Positions 18,539 to 27,416 of a stretch of DNA of 64,000 nt are shown piece after piece. A model generated the notes under the pieces. That model had not been told where the DNA came from, did no database searches, and saw only the letters and a program-made list of their open reading frames with translations. The DNA lies in contig NZ_LN879453.1 of NCBI RefSeq assembly GCF_001403615.1, positions 1-64,000 of the forward strand, in the 5' to 3' direction. The first letter of the stretch is position 1. Every line of letters begins with the position of its first letter. Origin of the DNA: Desnuesiella massiliensis (GTDB taxonomy: Bacteria > Bacillota > Clostridia > Clostridiales > Clostridiaceae). The position numbers and the translations under genes were made by a program.

Positions 18539-19282
18539 ATGCTTAGTGTAGTTTTAATTGATGACGAAAGGTTAGCATTAAATGAGCTAGAATATATATT
18601 GAATAAATACGAAGAGCTAAATATAGTATCGAAGTTTATTGACCCCATAGACGCTATGGAGTATATTAAGGACTATAAGCCAGATTTAGTTTTTTTAGAT
18701 ATTGAAATGCCTGAACTACAAGGTATACAAGTGGCAGAAAAGATAATAGAATACCACGAAGATATAAAAATAGTCTTTGTTACTGCTTTCGATGAATATG
18801 CGCTTAAGGCTTTTGAAGTACAAGCTGTAGATTACTTGTTAAAACCCTTTTCAGAAGAAAGAGTTCATAAGTGTGTAGAGAAGATCATAAAAAGCTCTAA
18901 AGATTCTAAAAATAGTATTAAAGTTAAGGATGAAAACTCAGTTAATAAAAAGCTAAGAAAGGTATCCGTTTGGAAGGATGATATTTTAGTTTTATTAGAG
19001 GTAGATGATATATTATATTGCAAGGTAAAGGATGGAGAACTATTTATATATACAAAAAAAGAGACTTATAAGAGCCAGTATACACTAAGTCAAATGGAAA
19101 ACAAACTGCAAAATTATGAGTTTATAAAATGCCATAGGAACTTTATTGTGAATTTAAATGAAATAGAAGAAATTGTTCCTTGGTTTAATGGTACTTACAT
19201 ATTAAAACTAAATGGTAGTAGTGATGAAATCCCAGTAAGTAGGCATTATAATAAACTGCTAAAAAATATATTTAATTTTTAA
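18539..19282 (+). CDS. LytTR-family response regulator
   Basis: A 247-aa transcription factor. The receiver domain (1-120) has the DDE pocket and phospho-acceptor Asp55 in VFLDIEMPE. The C-terminal LytTR DNA-binding domain (about 145-247) has the typical DILYCKVKDGEL, FIKCHRNFIVNL and VSRHYNKLLK blocks. Such regulators bind direct repeats upstream of envelope or virulence genes. It is the output of the adjacent LytS-like kinase. A terminator follows. Confidence 0.93.
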   Translation: MLSVVLIDDERLALNELEYILNKYEELNIVSKFIDPIDAMEYIKDYKPDLVFLDIEMPELQGIQVAEKIIEYHEDIKIVFVTAFDEYALKAFEVQAVDYLLKPFSEERVHKCVEKIIKSSKDSKNSIKVKDENSVNKKLRKVSVWKDDILVLLEVDDILYCKVKDGELFIYTKKETYKSQYTLSQMENKLQNYEFIKCHRNFIVNLNEIEEIVPWFNGTYILKLNGSSDEIPVSRHYNKLLKNIFNF

Positions 19283-19308
19283 AAGAATGTTAATTATAGT
19301 TAGGATTT

Positions 19309-19346
19309 AAAAGCAACTTATTCTTAAAAAAGGTTGCTTTTTTTTA
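19309..19346 (+). terminator. Rho-independent terminator after the LytTR operon
   Basis: AAAGCAAC and GTTGCTTT arms with a T8 tract. Confidence 0.85.
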
Positions 19347-19456
19347 TTTTATAAAAAATCACCTTATATTATGGATTATTATGTATTTTAAAGATAAAAT
19401 AGAATTATAAGAAAATTTATAAAATAGAAATTAATTAAACAGTTAGGGGTGGAGCC

Positions 19457-21484
19457 ATGATAAGTAATATAGAAATATCCAACGCTATGACTATTAAATT
19501 AGAATGTGAATTGCCAGAGATACCAAAGTTCATAGAAGGTATAAGAAGAGCACCAGATAGGGGATTTACTCTAACGAAGGCTCAAACAGAGGTAGCTTTA
19601 AAAAATGCTTTACGATATATTCCTGAAGAGCTGCATGAAGCTTTAGCACCGGAATTTATGGAAGAGCTTATAACTAGAGGAAGAATTTACGGATATAGGT
19701 TCAGACCAGCAGGTAGAATCTATGGAAAACCCATAGAAGAATATAAAGGTAATTGTATTGAAGGTAAAGCTTTTCAAGTAATGATTGATAATAATCTAGA
19801 TTTTGACATTGCATTATATCCCTATGAATTAGTAACCTATGGAGAAACAGGTCAGGTATGTCAAAATTGGATGCAGTATAGACTTATAATGAAATATCTA
19901 GAGGTAATGACCAATGAACAAACCTTAGTAATAGAATCTGGTCATCCACTAGGATTGTTTAAATCAAAACCAGATGCTCCAAGGGTTATCATAACTAATG
20001 CTATGATGGTAGGTATGTTTGACAATTTTAAAGATTGGCATTATGCAATGCAAATGGGGGTAGCTAATTATGGACAAATGACTGCAGGAGGTTGGATGTA
20101 TATAGGACCACAAGGTATTGTCCATGGAACCTTTAATACCCTTTTAAACGCTGGAAGGCAAAAATTAGGTATTGGTCCTGATGAGGATTTAAAGGGTCAT
20201 ATTTTTATATCTTCTGGTTTAGGCGGAATGAGTGGTGCTCAACCAAAGGCCATAGAAATCTCAGGTGGAGTGGGAATAATTGCAGAAGTTGACTATTCTA
20301 GAATTGAAACAAGATACAATCAAGGATGGGTTAGTAAAATTTCTTCAGATTTAGAAGAGATATTTAAGCTTGCTCAGGAGTATGTAAACAAGAAAGAGCC
20401 TATATCCATAGCTTATCATGGAAATATAGTGGATTTATTGGAGTATGCAGTTAAACATAATATACACATAGAACTGCTTTCAGACCAAACTTCTTGTCAT
20501 GCAGTATATGAAGGAGGATATTGTCCTCAAGGCATATCCTTTGAGGCGAGAACTGAACTACTAAAGACTGATAGAGAGAAATTTAGTCAGCTAGTGGATA
20601 AGAGTTTAGTGCGTCATTTTGAATTAATAAAGATTCTTGTAGAGAGAGGCACTTATTTCTTTGATTATGGTAATTCCTTTATGAAAGCAGTTTATGATGC
20701 AGGAGCTAAGGAAATTGCTAAAAATGGAGTAGACGAAAAAGATGGATTTATATTCCCATCCTATGTAGAAGATATCATGGGACCAGAATTATTTGATTAC
20801 GGCTATGGACCTTTTAGATGGGTTTGCTTAAGCGGAAATCATGAGGATTTAATTAAAACTGATAGAGCTGCTATGGAATGTATAGATCCTACTAGAAGAG
20901 CTCAAGATAGAGATAACTATGTTTGGATTAGAGATGCTGAAAATAATCAATTAGTAGTAGGTACTCAGGCTAGAATATTATATCAAGATGCTATGGGCAG
21001 AACAAAAATTGCCTTAAAGTTTAATGAAATGGTTCGAAAGGGAGAAGTAGGGCCAATTATGTTAGGAAGAGATCACCATGATGTAAGTGGAACAGATTCA
21101 CCTTTTAGAGAAACTTCAAATATAAAAGACGGAAGTAATATAATGGCTGATATGGCTATACAATGCTTTGCAGGTAATGCAGCAAGAGGCATGAGCCTAA
21201 TTGCTCTTCATAATGGAGGAGGAGTAGGTATAGGTAAATCTATCAATGGCGGGTTTGGCTTGGTTTTAGATGGCAGTGAAAGAATAGATAATATAATAAA
21301 AAGCTCCATGCCTTGGGATGTAATGGGTGGAGTAGCAAGAAGAGCTTGGGCAAGAAATGAGAACTCCATTTCTACAAGCATGGAATACAATAAAATCAAT
21401 GAAGATACAGACCATATAACCTTACCATATATTCCAAAAGAAGATTTAATAAAGAAAGTAATTGAAAAAGCATTTAAGGCGTAG
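19457..21484 (+). CDS. hutU: Urocanate hydratase (urocanase), long form
   Basis: A 675-aa NAD+-dependent enzyme converting urocanate to imidazolonepropionate, the second step of histidine degradation. Recognised from long conserved blocks: GGWMYIGPQGIVHGT, SGLGGMSGAQPKA, DQTSCHAVYEGGYCPQG, GRDHHDVSGTDSP and HNGGGVGIGKSINGG. It is about 120 residues longer than the ~555-aa enzymes of Bacillus and Pseudomonas and belongs to the long form of anaerobes. The ribosome binding site AGGGGTGGAG is a few bases before the ATG. It heads a three-gene operon with ftcD and hutI. The 170-bp leader shows no riboswitch or clear operator. Confidence 0.96.
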   Translation: MISNIEISNAMTIKLECELPEIPKFIEGIRRAPDRGFTLTKAQTEVALKNALRYIPEELHEALAPEFMEELITRGRIYGYRFRPAGRIYGKPIEEYKGNCIEGKAFQVMIDNNLDFDIALYPYELVTYGETGQVCQNWMQYRLIMKYLEVMTNEQTLVIESGHPLGLFKSKPDAPRVIITNAMMVGMFDNFKDWHYAMQMGVANYGQMTAGGWMYIGPQGIVHGTFNTLLNAGRQKLGIGPDEDLKGHIFISSGLGGMSGAQPKAIEISGGVGIIAEVDYSRIETRYNQGWVSKISSDLEEIFKLAQEYVNKKEPISIAYHGNIVDLLEYAVKHNIHIELLSDQTSCHAVYEGGYCPQGISFEARTELLKTDREKFSQLVDKSLVRHFELIKILVERGTYFFDYGNSFMKAVYDAGAKEIAKNGVDEKDGFIFPSYVEDIMGPELFDYGYGPFRWVCLSGNHEDLIKTDRAAMECIDPTRRAQDRDNYVWIRDAENNQLVVGTQARILYQDAMGRTKIALKFNEMVRKGEVGPIMLGRDHHDVSGTDSPFRETSNIKDGSNIMADMAIQCFAGNAARGMSLIALHNGGGVGIGKSINGGFGLVLDGSERIDNIIKSSMPWDVMGGVARRAWARNENSISTSMEYNKINEDTDHITLPYIPKEDLIKKVIEKAFKA

Positions 21485-21570
21485 AGAAAGCAACCAGTTA
21501 CAGAGGAGCTTATATTTTGAAGATGGCTAATAATAATTAAATTTATGATTAACATAAGGGGGATTAAAAA

Positions 21571-22476
21571 ATGGCTAATGAGAAAAAAATAATAGAATGT
21601 GTACCAAATTTCAGTGAGGGAAGAGACTTAGATAAAATTGAAAAGATAGTAAATCCATTCAGAGGAAAGGATAATGTAAAATTATTAGATTATAGCAGAG
21701 ACGAAGACCATAATAGAGTGGTAGTAACTGTAGTAGGAGAACCTGAGGCAGTAAAAAATGCTGTTATAGAAGCTATGGGTATAGCTGTGGAGCTTATAGA
21801 TTTAAGAAAGCATGAAGGACAGCACCCAAGAATGGGAGCTATAGATGTAGTGCCATTTATCCCAATTAAGAATGTAACTATGGAAGAAGCTATAGCTTTA
21901 GCAAAAGAAGTAGCTAAAGAGGCTTCAGAAAAATATAATTTACCAATATATTTATATGAAAAGGCAGCTTCCACGCCAGCTAGAGAGAATTTAGCTAATG
22001 TGAGAAAAGGTGAGTTTGAAGGTATGGAAGAAAAATTTAAAAATCCAGAGTGGAAACCAGATTTTGGACCAGATATAGTGCATGAATCAGCAGGAGTTAC
22101 AGCAGTAGGAGCTAGAATGCCTTTAGTAGCCTTCAATGTAAACTTAGATACTCCTAATTTACAAATAACAGATAAGATTGCTAAAAATGTTAGGTTCATA
22201 GGAGGAGGCTTGAGATTCTGCAAAGCTATGGGAGTAGAACTTAAGGAAAGAGGAATAACTCAAGTGTCAATGAATATGACAGATTATAGCAAAACTGCAC
22301 TTTATAGAGCCTTCGAGATGGTTAAAATGGAAGCTAAAAGATATGGGGTAAATGTGGTAGGCAGCGAAGTAATAGGGCTAGTTCCTATGCAAGCTTTAGT
22401 AGACAGCGCAGTTTATTATATGGGCATAGAAGACTTTTCAATGGATCAAATATTAGAAAATAGATTGATGGAGTAA
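21571..22476 (+). CDS. ftcD: Glutamate formimidoyltransferase
   Basis: A 301-aa enzyme moving the formimino group from N-formimino-L-glutamate to tetrahydrofolate, the last step of histidine breakdown in clostridia. Signatures are the N-terminal IECVPNFSEGRD, RDEDHNRVVVT and HEGQHPRMGAIDVVPF. It is monofunctional: the cyclodeaminase half of the animal enzyme is absent and no separate fchA gene is in the window. It lies 86 bp after hutU with its own AAGGGGG site, and only 5 bp before hutI. Confidence 0.96.
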   Translation: MANEKKIIECVPNFSEGRDLDKIEKIVNPFRGKDNVKLLDYSRDEDHNRVVVTVVGEPEAVKNAVIEAMGIAVELIDLRKHEGQHPRMGAIDVVPFIPIKNVTMEEAIALAKEVAKEASEKYNLPIYLYEKAASTPARENLANVRKGEFEGMEEKFKNPEWKPDFGPDIVHESAGVTAVGARMPLVAFNVNLDTPNLQITDKIAKNVRFIGGGLRFCKAMGVELKERGITQVSMNMTDYSKTALYRAFEMVKMEAKRYGVNVVGSEVIGLVPMQALVDSAVYYMGIEDFSMDQILENRLME

Positions 22477-22481
22477 TACCT

Positions 22482-23726
22482 ATGAAAAAAAGTATTTTTA
22501 TAATCAACGCTTCTCAAATAGCTAGCAGCAAGGGAGCTAAAGCTAGATTTGGTGAAGAAATGAAGGAGCTTCAAATCATTGAAGATGGTGCTGTAGTCAT
22601 AGAAGAAGGAATCATAAAAGCTATTGGCACTACGGAAGAACTTTTATCAAAGTATTCAAAAGAGGATTATGAAGTTATAGATGCTAAGGGAAAGACAATA
22701 TTGCCAGGCTTTGTTGACTCCCATACTCACTTTATATTCGGCGGGTATAGAGCAGAGGAATTTTCATGGAGGCTAAATGGTGTAAGCTATATGGAAATCA
22801 TGGAAAGAGGGGGCGGAATCATAAATACTGTAAGAAGTACCAAAGAGACTCCCCTAGAGGAGCTCATAGAGCTAGGCAGGAAAAGATTAGACTCCATGAT
22901 GAAGTTTGGAGTAACTACCGTGGAAGGAAAAAGTGGTTATGGCTTGGATTTAGACACAGAGGTAAAACAACTAGAAGCCATGAGACGCCTTAGCAGTGAT
23001 CATCCTATGGATATAGTAAGCACTTTTTTAGGTGCTCATGCTGTGCCAAAAGAATATAAGGGAAAAGAAGAAGAATATGTATCCTTCATAATAGATGAGG
23101 TTCTACCTAAGGTTAATAATCTAGCAGAATTCTGCGATGTATTCTGTGAGAAAAATGTATTTAGCGTAGAGCAGTCTAGAAGGATCCTTCTAAAGGCTAA
23201 AGAGCTAGGTATGAAGTTAAAGCTTCATGCTGATGAGATAGTTCAATTAGGAGGGGCAGAATTAGCAGGAGAACTAGGAGCTACTTCTGCAGACCATTTA
23301 CTTCAGGCTTCAGATAAGGGAATTGAAAGCATGAGGGAAAACGACGTTATCGCCACATTACTACCTTGTACAGCTTTTAGCCTAAGAGAGAGCTATGCTA
23401 GAGGAAGGGAAATGATTGATAGAGGCTGTGCGGTAGCTTTAGCTACAGACTTTAACCCGGGCAGCTGCTTTACTTATTCCATACCTTTACTATTTGCCTT
23501 GGCTTGTATAGAAATGAGGCTTACTATAGAAGAGGCCATTACAGCTTTAACAATAAATGGTGCAGCAGCCCTAGGAAAAGCTCATGAAATAGGAACCTTA
23601 GATATAGGAAAAAAAGCTGATTTAGTTATCCTATCCTATCCTTCCTATAAATATATACCTTATCATGTGGGCATCAATATTGTGGAAAAAGTAATCAAGA
23701 ATGGTGAGATAGTAGTTAATAATTAG
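22482..23726 (+). CDS. hutI: Imidazolonepropionase
   Basis: A 414-aa amidohydrolase-superfamily enzyme converting imidazolonepropionate to N-formimino-L-glutamate, acting between hutU and ftcD. The metal-binding DSHTHFIFGG, GKSGYGLD, LHADEI, TSADHL and ATDFNPG motifs are intact. It starts 5 bp after ftcD, with its GGAG site overlapping the ftcD stop region, so translation is coupled. A terminator closes the operon at 23749-23783. Histidine ammonia-lyase (hutH) is not adjacent, which leaves the first pathway step to a gene outside the window. Confidence 0.96.
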   Translation: MKKSIFIINASQIASSKGAKARFGEEMKELQIIEDGAVVIEEGIIKAIGTTEELLSKYSKEDYEVIDAKGKTILPGFVDSHTHFIFGGYRAEEFSWRLNGVSYMEIMERGGGIINTVRSTKETPLEELIELGRKRLDSMMKFGVTTVEGKSGYGLDLDTEVKQLEAMRRLSSDHPMDIVSTFLGAHAVPKEYKGKEEEYVSFIIDEVLPKVNNLAEFCDVFCEKNVFSVEQSRRILLKAKELGMKLKLHADEIVQLGGAELAGELGATSADHLLQASDKGIESMRENDVIATLLPCTAFSLRESYARGREMIDRGCAVALATDFNPGSCFTYSIPLLFALACIEMRLTIEEAITALTINGAAALGKAHEIGTLDIGKKADLVILSYPSYKYIPYHVGINIVEKVIKNGEIVVNN

Positions 23727-23748
23727 TGTAAGTATAAAATAGCATATT

Positions 23749-23783
23749 AAAAGCGTTAAATTCCTTTTGGATTTAACGCTTTT
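23749..23783 (+). terminator. Rho-independent terminator of the hut operon
   Basis: AAAAGCGTTAAAT and ATTTAACGCTTTT arms, a 13-bp perfect stem. Confidence 0.9.
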
Positions 23784-23876
23784 GTGCTAAATAAGACAAA
23801 TTTTTTATCTAAATTGTTGTATTATAAGATTGTATATACAGACAGAAATCAGATAAAATTGAGGAGGAAAAGTGTG

Positions 23877-24314
23877 ATGTTACATTTAGGTTCAACATAT
23901 CTCATCGTTAAAAATATGGAAAAGTCTATAAATTTTTACGAAAAGCTTTTGAGGATGAAACCAACCGCAAAGAATTTTGATCGTTGGGTACAATTTGATT
24001 TTGAAGGTAAATGTATTGCGCTATATAGTGATGAGTTTGATAAAAGAATGATTGAGCGTGGAGAGAATTTAGAGCAGCATTATGATGATAGATACTTACG
24101 CTTCTATAAAGAACGTAAAATCAATTATGGCAATAATATTGTTCTAAACTTTTGGGCTGAAGACTTAAAAAAGGAGCATGAGAGAATTAAAAGGTTAAAT
24201 GTAGGATCTGTGTCGGAAATTATGTATCTAAATATTTCCTCACCATATTATATGTTTATAGTTGATGATCCTGATGGAAACAGCATTGAAATAACAGGAG
24301 ATTATAAAGAATAG
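23877..24314 (+). CDS. Glyoxalase/VOC superfamily protein
   Basis: A 145-aa single vicinal-oxygen-chelate domain. It opens with LGSTYLIVKNMEKSINFYE, the usual VOC first strand and helix, and ends with the DDPDGNSIEIT motif that carries the conserved metal Glu. Such proteins range from lyases to antibiotic-resistance proteins, so the substrate is not predictable. The start is ATG 23877, 9 bases after GAGGAGG (23861-23867); GTG at 23874 is an alternative. The longer in-frame region back to 23784 precedes the ribosome binding site and is not credible as coding. Confidence 0.78.
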   Translation: MLHLGSTYLIVKNMEKSINFYEKLLRMKPTAKNFDRWVQFDFEGKCIALYSDEFDKRMIERGENLEQHYDDRYLRFYKERKINYGNNIVLNFWAEDLKKEHERIKRLNVGSVSEIMYLNISSPYYMFIVDDPDGNSIEITGDYKE

Positions 24315-24388
24315 ATTATACTATTGCCAAAGATAATCACGTAAAATATAAATTTGTATAATTTAAGAATGTGAAGGAGGAACTAAAA

Positions 24389-25129
24389 ATGTTCAAAAAA
24401 ATATTTGGTGGTAAGAATGATAAAGGCAAAACAAAGGATGGAAGCAACATATATACCTATGAGAATACTGAAAACAGAAATCAGGGTAATATTGCAAAGA
24501 TGATGTACACGGAAGAGATAACAGATCACTTTAACAAAATATTTCCTGGCAGAACTACTAGTGTATTTCATGAACTTATTTCAGATATAGTACATATAGA
24601 TGTTCATTTTATGGAACCAACCAATGAAGAACCTTTTAGAGTTATTTATACTACTGGTATGAGTGATTTGCCCATGACCTTGCCAAGTGATATTGAAGAG
24701 GAGTGGGGGCATTTAAAGAGAGCAGAATTGATGCTTTTTCTTCCTGAGTCATGGCCAATTGATTCTGAAGATTTTAAGGATGAAAGATATTATTGGCCAA
24801 TAAGACTTTTAAAACAATTAGCAAGGTTTCCACATAAGTATAATACTTGGTTAGGTTATGGACATACGATACCGAATTCTGATGAATACGATCCGTATGC
24901 TGAGAATACCCAATTGAATGGAGTTATTTTGTCGGCATTAAAAGAGGAGATAAGCTCAATTAATACGAAGGATGGAAATTTAATAAATATCTACAGCGTT
25001 ATACCTTTGTATAAAGAAGAAATGGATTATAAATTAGAAAATGGAATGGATGCTTTGTTTGAAAAACTATCGGAAATTGAAGGAAGCGGCTTCTGGATTA
25101 ATGTTTCAAGAAAAAATGTTTGTAAATAA
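24389..25129 (+). CDS. Suppressor-of-fused (SUFU) domain protein
   Basis: A 246-aa protein. After a short Lys-rich N-terminus comes the SUFU-like fold, with HIDVHFMEPTNEEPFRVIYTTGMSD and a later RAELMLFLPESWP, the hallmarks of bacterial SUFU-domain proteins. These are widespread, often as immunity proteins in polymorphic toxin systems, but no toxin gene is next to this one. The start is ATG 24389, 8 bases after AAGGAGG; GTG 24371 lies before that site. The gene stands alone with a terminator downstream. Confidence 0.82.
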   Translation: MFKKIFGGKNDKGKTKDGSNIYTYENTENRNQGNIAKMMYTEEITDHFNKIFPGRTTSVFHELISDIVHIDVHFMEPTNEEPFRVIYTTGMSDLPMTLPSDIEEEWGHLKRAELMLFLPESWPIDSEDFKDERYYWPIRLLKQLARFPHKYNTWLGYGHTIPNSDEYDPYAENTQLNGVILSALKEEISSINTKDGNLINIYSVIPLYKEEMDYKLENGMDALFEKLSEIEGSGFWINVSRKNVCK

Positions 25130-25233
25130 CTCATCTATGCTAATTTTATATGTCATAGGTATATGTAATATATAATGAAATATTATTGTTATTAAGCAAT
25201 TATTTGGGTAAGACTCTATACTACATTAAAATT

Positions 25234-25265
25234 AAGCGACGTAAGTTTAAGCTTACGTCGCTTTT
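25234..25265 (+). terminator. Rho-independent terminator after the SUFU gene
   Basis: AAGCGACGTAAG and CTTACGTCGCTT form a 12-bp perfect stem with a short T tract. Confidence 0.88.
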
Positions 25266-25384
25266 GAAATATATTCTTCAATTATCTAATATCAAGCTTT
25301 TTATCTGTATTAGTGCAATATTTAGTATAATGTTCCTTGATAAGAGCTGATATAGCTCTAAAATATAAAATGCTGGAGGACAGA

Positions 25385-26143
25385 ATGAAAATAAATAAAA
25401 AAATTATATTTATAATAGTCCTGTTAGATATACTTTTACTAGCTATGTTTGGTACAGTATTCTCTATACTGAGTGTTATTGGAGCAATTTGGTTTGTATA
25501 TGGATGGATTCTTATGCTTAGGATATCTAAGATAAAGAATAGTAGAAAGCTTAAAATATTGGCAAACTCATATACCATAGCCCTCGCTGGCTTTTTAATA
25601 TCCTTTATAATAATAGAAGGGATGTTGATTACACATTTAGTAAAATTAAGGGATGTAAATGAAACTAAAAATTTTAAATATGTTATAGTGCTAGGCGCAG
25701 GGTTAGATGGAGAGGAAGTATCAAATAGATTGAAAGGAAGATTAGATAAGACCATAGAGTATTATAATAAAAACAGTGATGTTACCATCATAGTCTCAGG
25801 GGGACAAGGTAAGGATGAAAAGATTTCAGAAGCAGAAGCTATGGAAAAATATTTAATAAATAAGGGCATCAGAAGTAATCAAATAGTAAAAGAAAATAAG
25901 TCTACTTCAACTATAGAGAATATAAAATTTAGTTTAACAATACTTAAAGACTTAGGGGCTCTTGATGAGGAAGTTTTAATTATAACCAGTGATTATCATT
26001 TATTTAGGGCTCAGATGATAGCAAATAAACTAAATATTAAAAATCAAGGATTAGCAAATAGAACGTTCTTATGGACTAGAATTAATTATATGATAAGAGA
26101 GTATGCGGCAATATTAAAGGATTACGTTAAGTTAAAACTATAG
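25385..26143 (+). CDS. Membrane-bound YdcF/SanA/ElyC (DUF218) family protein
   Basis: A 252-aa protein with three N-terminal hydrophobic segments (about residues 7-27, 33-52 and 67-87) and a DUF218 domain from about 102. The domain has VIVLGAGL, IIVSGGQGKDE (a Rossmann-like phosphate region), SEAEAM and ITSDYHLFRA. E. coli relatives (SanA, ElyC) affect envelope integrity and handling of lipid-linked cell-wall precursors, but the reaction is not established. The start is ATG 25385 because GGAGGA lies at 25375-25380; an in-frame ATG at 25337 lies before it. Confidence 0.82.
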   Translation: MKINKKIIFIIVLLDILLLAMFGTVFSILSVIGAIWFVYGWILMLRISKIKNSRKLKILANSYTIALAGFLISFIIIEGMLITHLVKLRDVNETKNFKYVIVLGAGLDGEEVSNRLKGRLDKTIEYYNKNSDVTIIVSGGQGKDEKISEAEAMEKYLINKGIRSNQIVKENKSTSTIENIKFSLTILKDLGALDEEVLIITSDYHLFRAQMIANKLNIKNQGLANRTFLWTRINYMIREYAAILKDYVKLKL

Positions 26144-26297
26144 TTAGGTACATATCTAACATAATACTGACTTTATTAAAAGCCTATATGTTTTTAATAT
26201 ATTTTATTACTTTCGTAACATAAGTTACTGTAAATAATATAAAAAGTCGCTATAATAAAGCTATAGATTTGATATAGTAGATGGGGAGGATTTATAT

Positions 26298-27038
26298 ATG
26301 AACAGAAAAATAGTTAATATAGACAAAGAAAAGTGTAATGGTTGCGGATTATGTGTTAAAGCCTGTCATGAAGGAGCTATTATTATGGTAGATGGAAAAG
26401 CTACACTTTTACATGATATGTATTGTGATGGCTTAGGAGATTGCTTACCAGAATGTCCTACAGGAGCTATAGCTATAGTAGAGAGAGAAACTGTTCCATA
26501 TAATGAAGAGGCTGTAGAAAGAAGACAGCAAGAATTGGCAAAAGAGAAGGAAAAAGAAGCAGCAATGCCTTGCGGATGTCCAGGAACACATGCAAAACAA
26601 TTAAAAACAATAAAGATGGGTGCGGCGCCAGCGGTTAAGAAAGAAAGTAAAGAAAATAATATTGAACTTTCTTCTCAATTAATGCAGTGGCCAGTACAAT
26701 TAAAATTAGTAAACAGCAGAGCAGAATATTTTAAAAATGCAAATTTATTAGTAGCAGCAGACTGTACAGCTTATGCTTATGCAAATTTTCATAACGATTT
26801 TATAAAAGACCATATAACTGTTATAGGATGTCCTAAACTAGATGATATTAAGTATTATGAAGAAAAACTAGCTGAAATTCTAAATGCTAATGCAATTAAG
26901 AGCATAACTGTAGTTAGAATGGAAGTGCCTTGTTGCTCAGGTATAGTAAGCGCTGTGAAAAATGCTATGTTAAAAGCTCAAAAGATTGTGCCTTATAAAG
27001 AGGTAACTGTAGGGATAGATGGACAAGTTATTGAATAA
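26298..27038 (+). CDS. 4Fe-4S dicluster ferredoxin-type protein
   Basis: A 246-aa cytoplasmic iron-sulfur protein. Cluster one is CNGCGLCVKAC (residues 13-23) and cluster two is CDGLGDCLPECP, in the N-terminal 65 residues. A charged linker with a CGCPG motif (near residue 93) follows, then about 130 residues with Cys pairs in VIGCPK and CCSG that may bind a further cofactor. Relatives are common in strict anaerobes and are annotated as ferredoxins. The electron partner is unknown. It is a lone gene with GGGGAGG before the ATG. Confidence 0.85.
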   Translation: MNRKIVNIDKEKCNGCGLCVKACHEGAIIMVDGKATLLHDMYCDGLGDCLPECPTGAIAIVERETVPYNEEAVERRQQELAKEKEKEAAMPCGCPGTHAKQLKTIKMGAAPAVKKESKENNIELSSQLMQWPVQLKLVNSRAEYFKNANLLVAADCTAYAYANFHNDFIKDHITVIGCPKLDDIKYYEEKLAEILNANAIKSITVVRMEVPCCSGIVSAVKNAMLKAQKIVPYKEVTVGIDGQVIE

Positions 27039-27416
27039 GGAATAGGAAAATCGTGAAGCAATTTTCTTTAAATTTCATAGTTCGAAGAGCAAATAAGGAG
27101 AATTATCCTGTGTTATTTCTTTAAAAATCAACAATATATTTTTATTAGAACCAAGCATGACTAATTAGTAGCCATGCTTTTTTTTAATTTCTCATTTTTC
27201 ATAGCATAGCGAAGAAAAAATTTCATCTTTGTAATTTTTATTTAAAAAGTAATCATTATAGTTTTTTAAGCGTATATTTTATAAAGTAACATATTAATTT
27301 ATATGGAAATTAATGGTTATCTATGGTATTATTAATAATGTACACAATCTATATTCAAAAAATTAAAAAAATTTTCTCTGGGTTGATGATATAATATTTT
27401 TAAGAGGTGAGAAAAT
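27039..27416. other. 378-bp gene-free interval with one terminator
   Basis: A stem AAGCATG..CATGCTT with inner palindrome ACTAATTAGT and a T8 tract (27153-27185, plus strand) is the likely end of the ferredoxin transcript. A TATAAT-like element near 27390 probably drives the next gene. I see no open frame with a ribosome binding site and no riboswitch signature. Confidence 0.6.
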
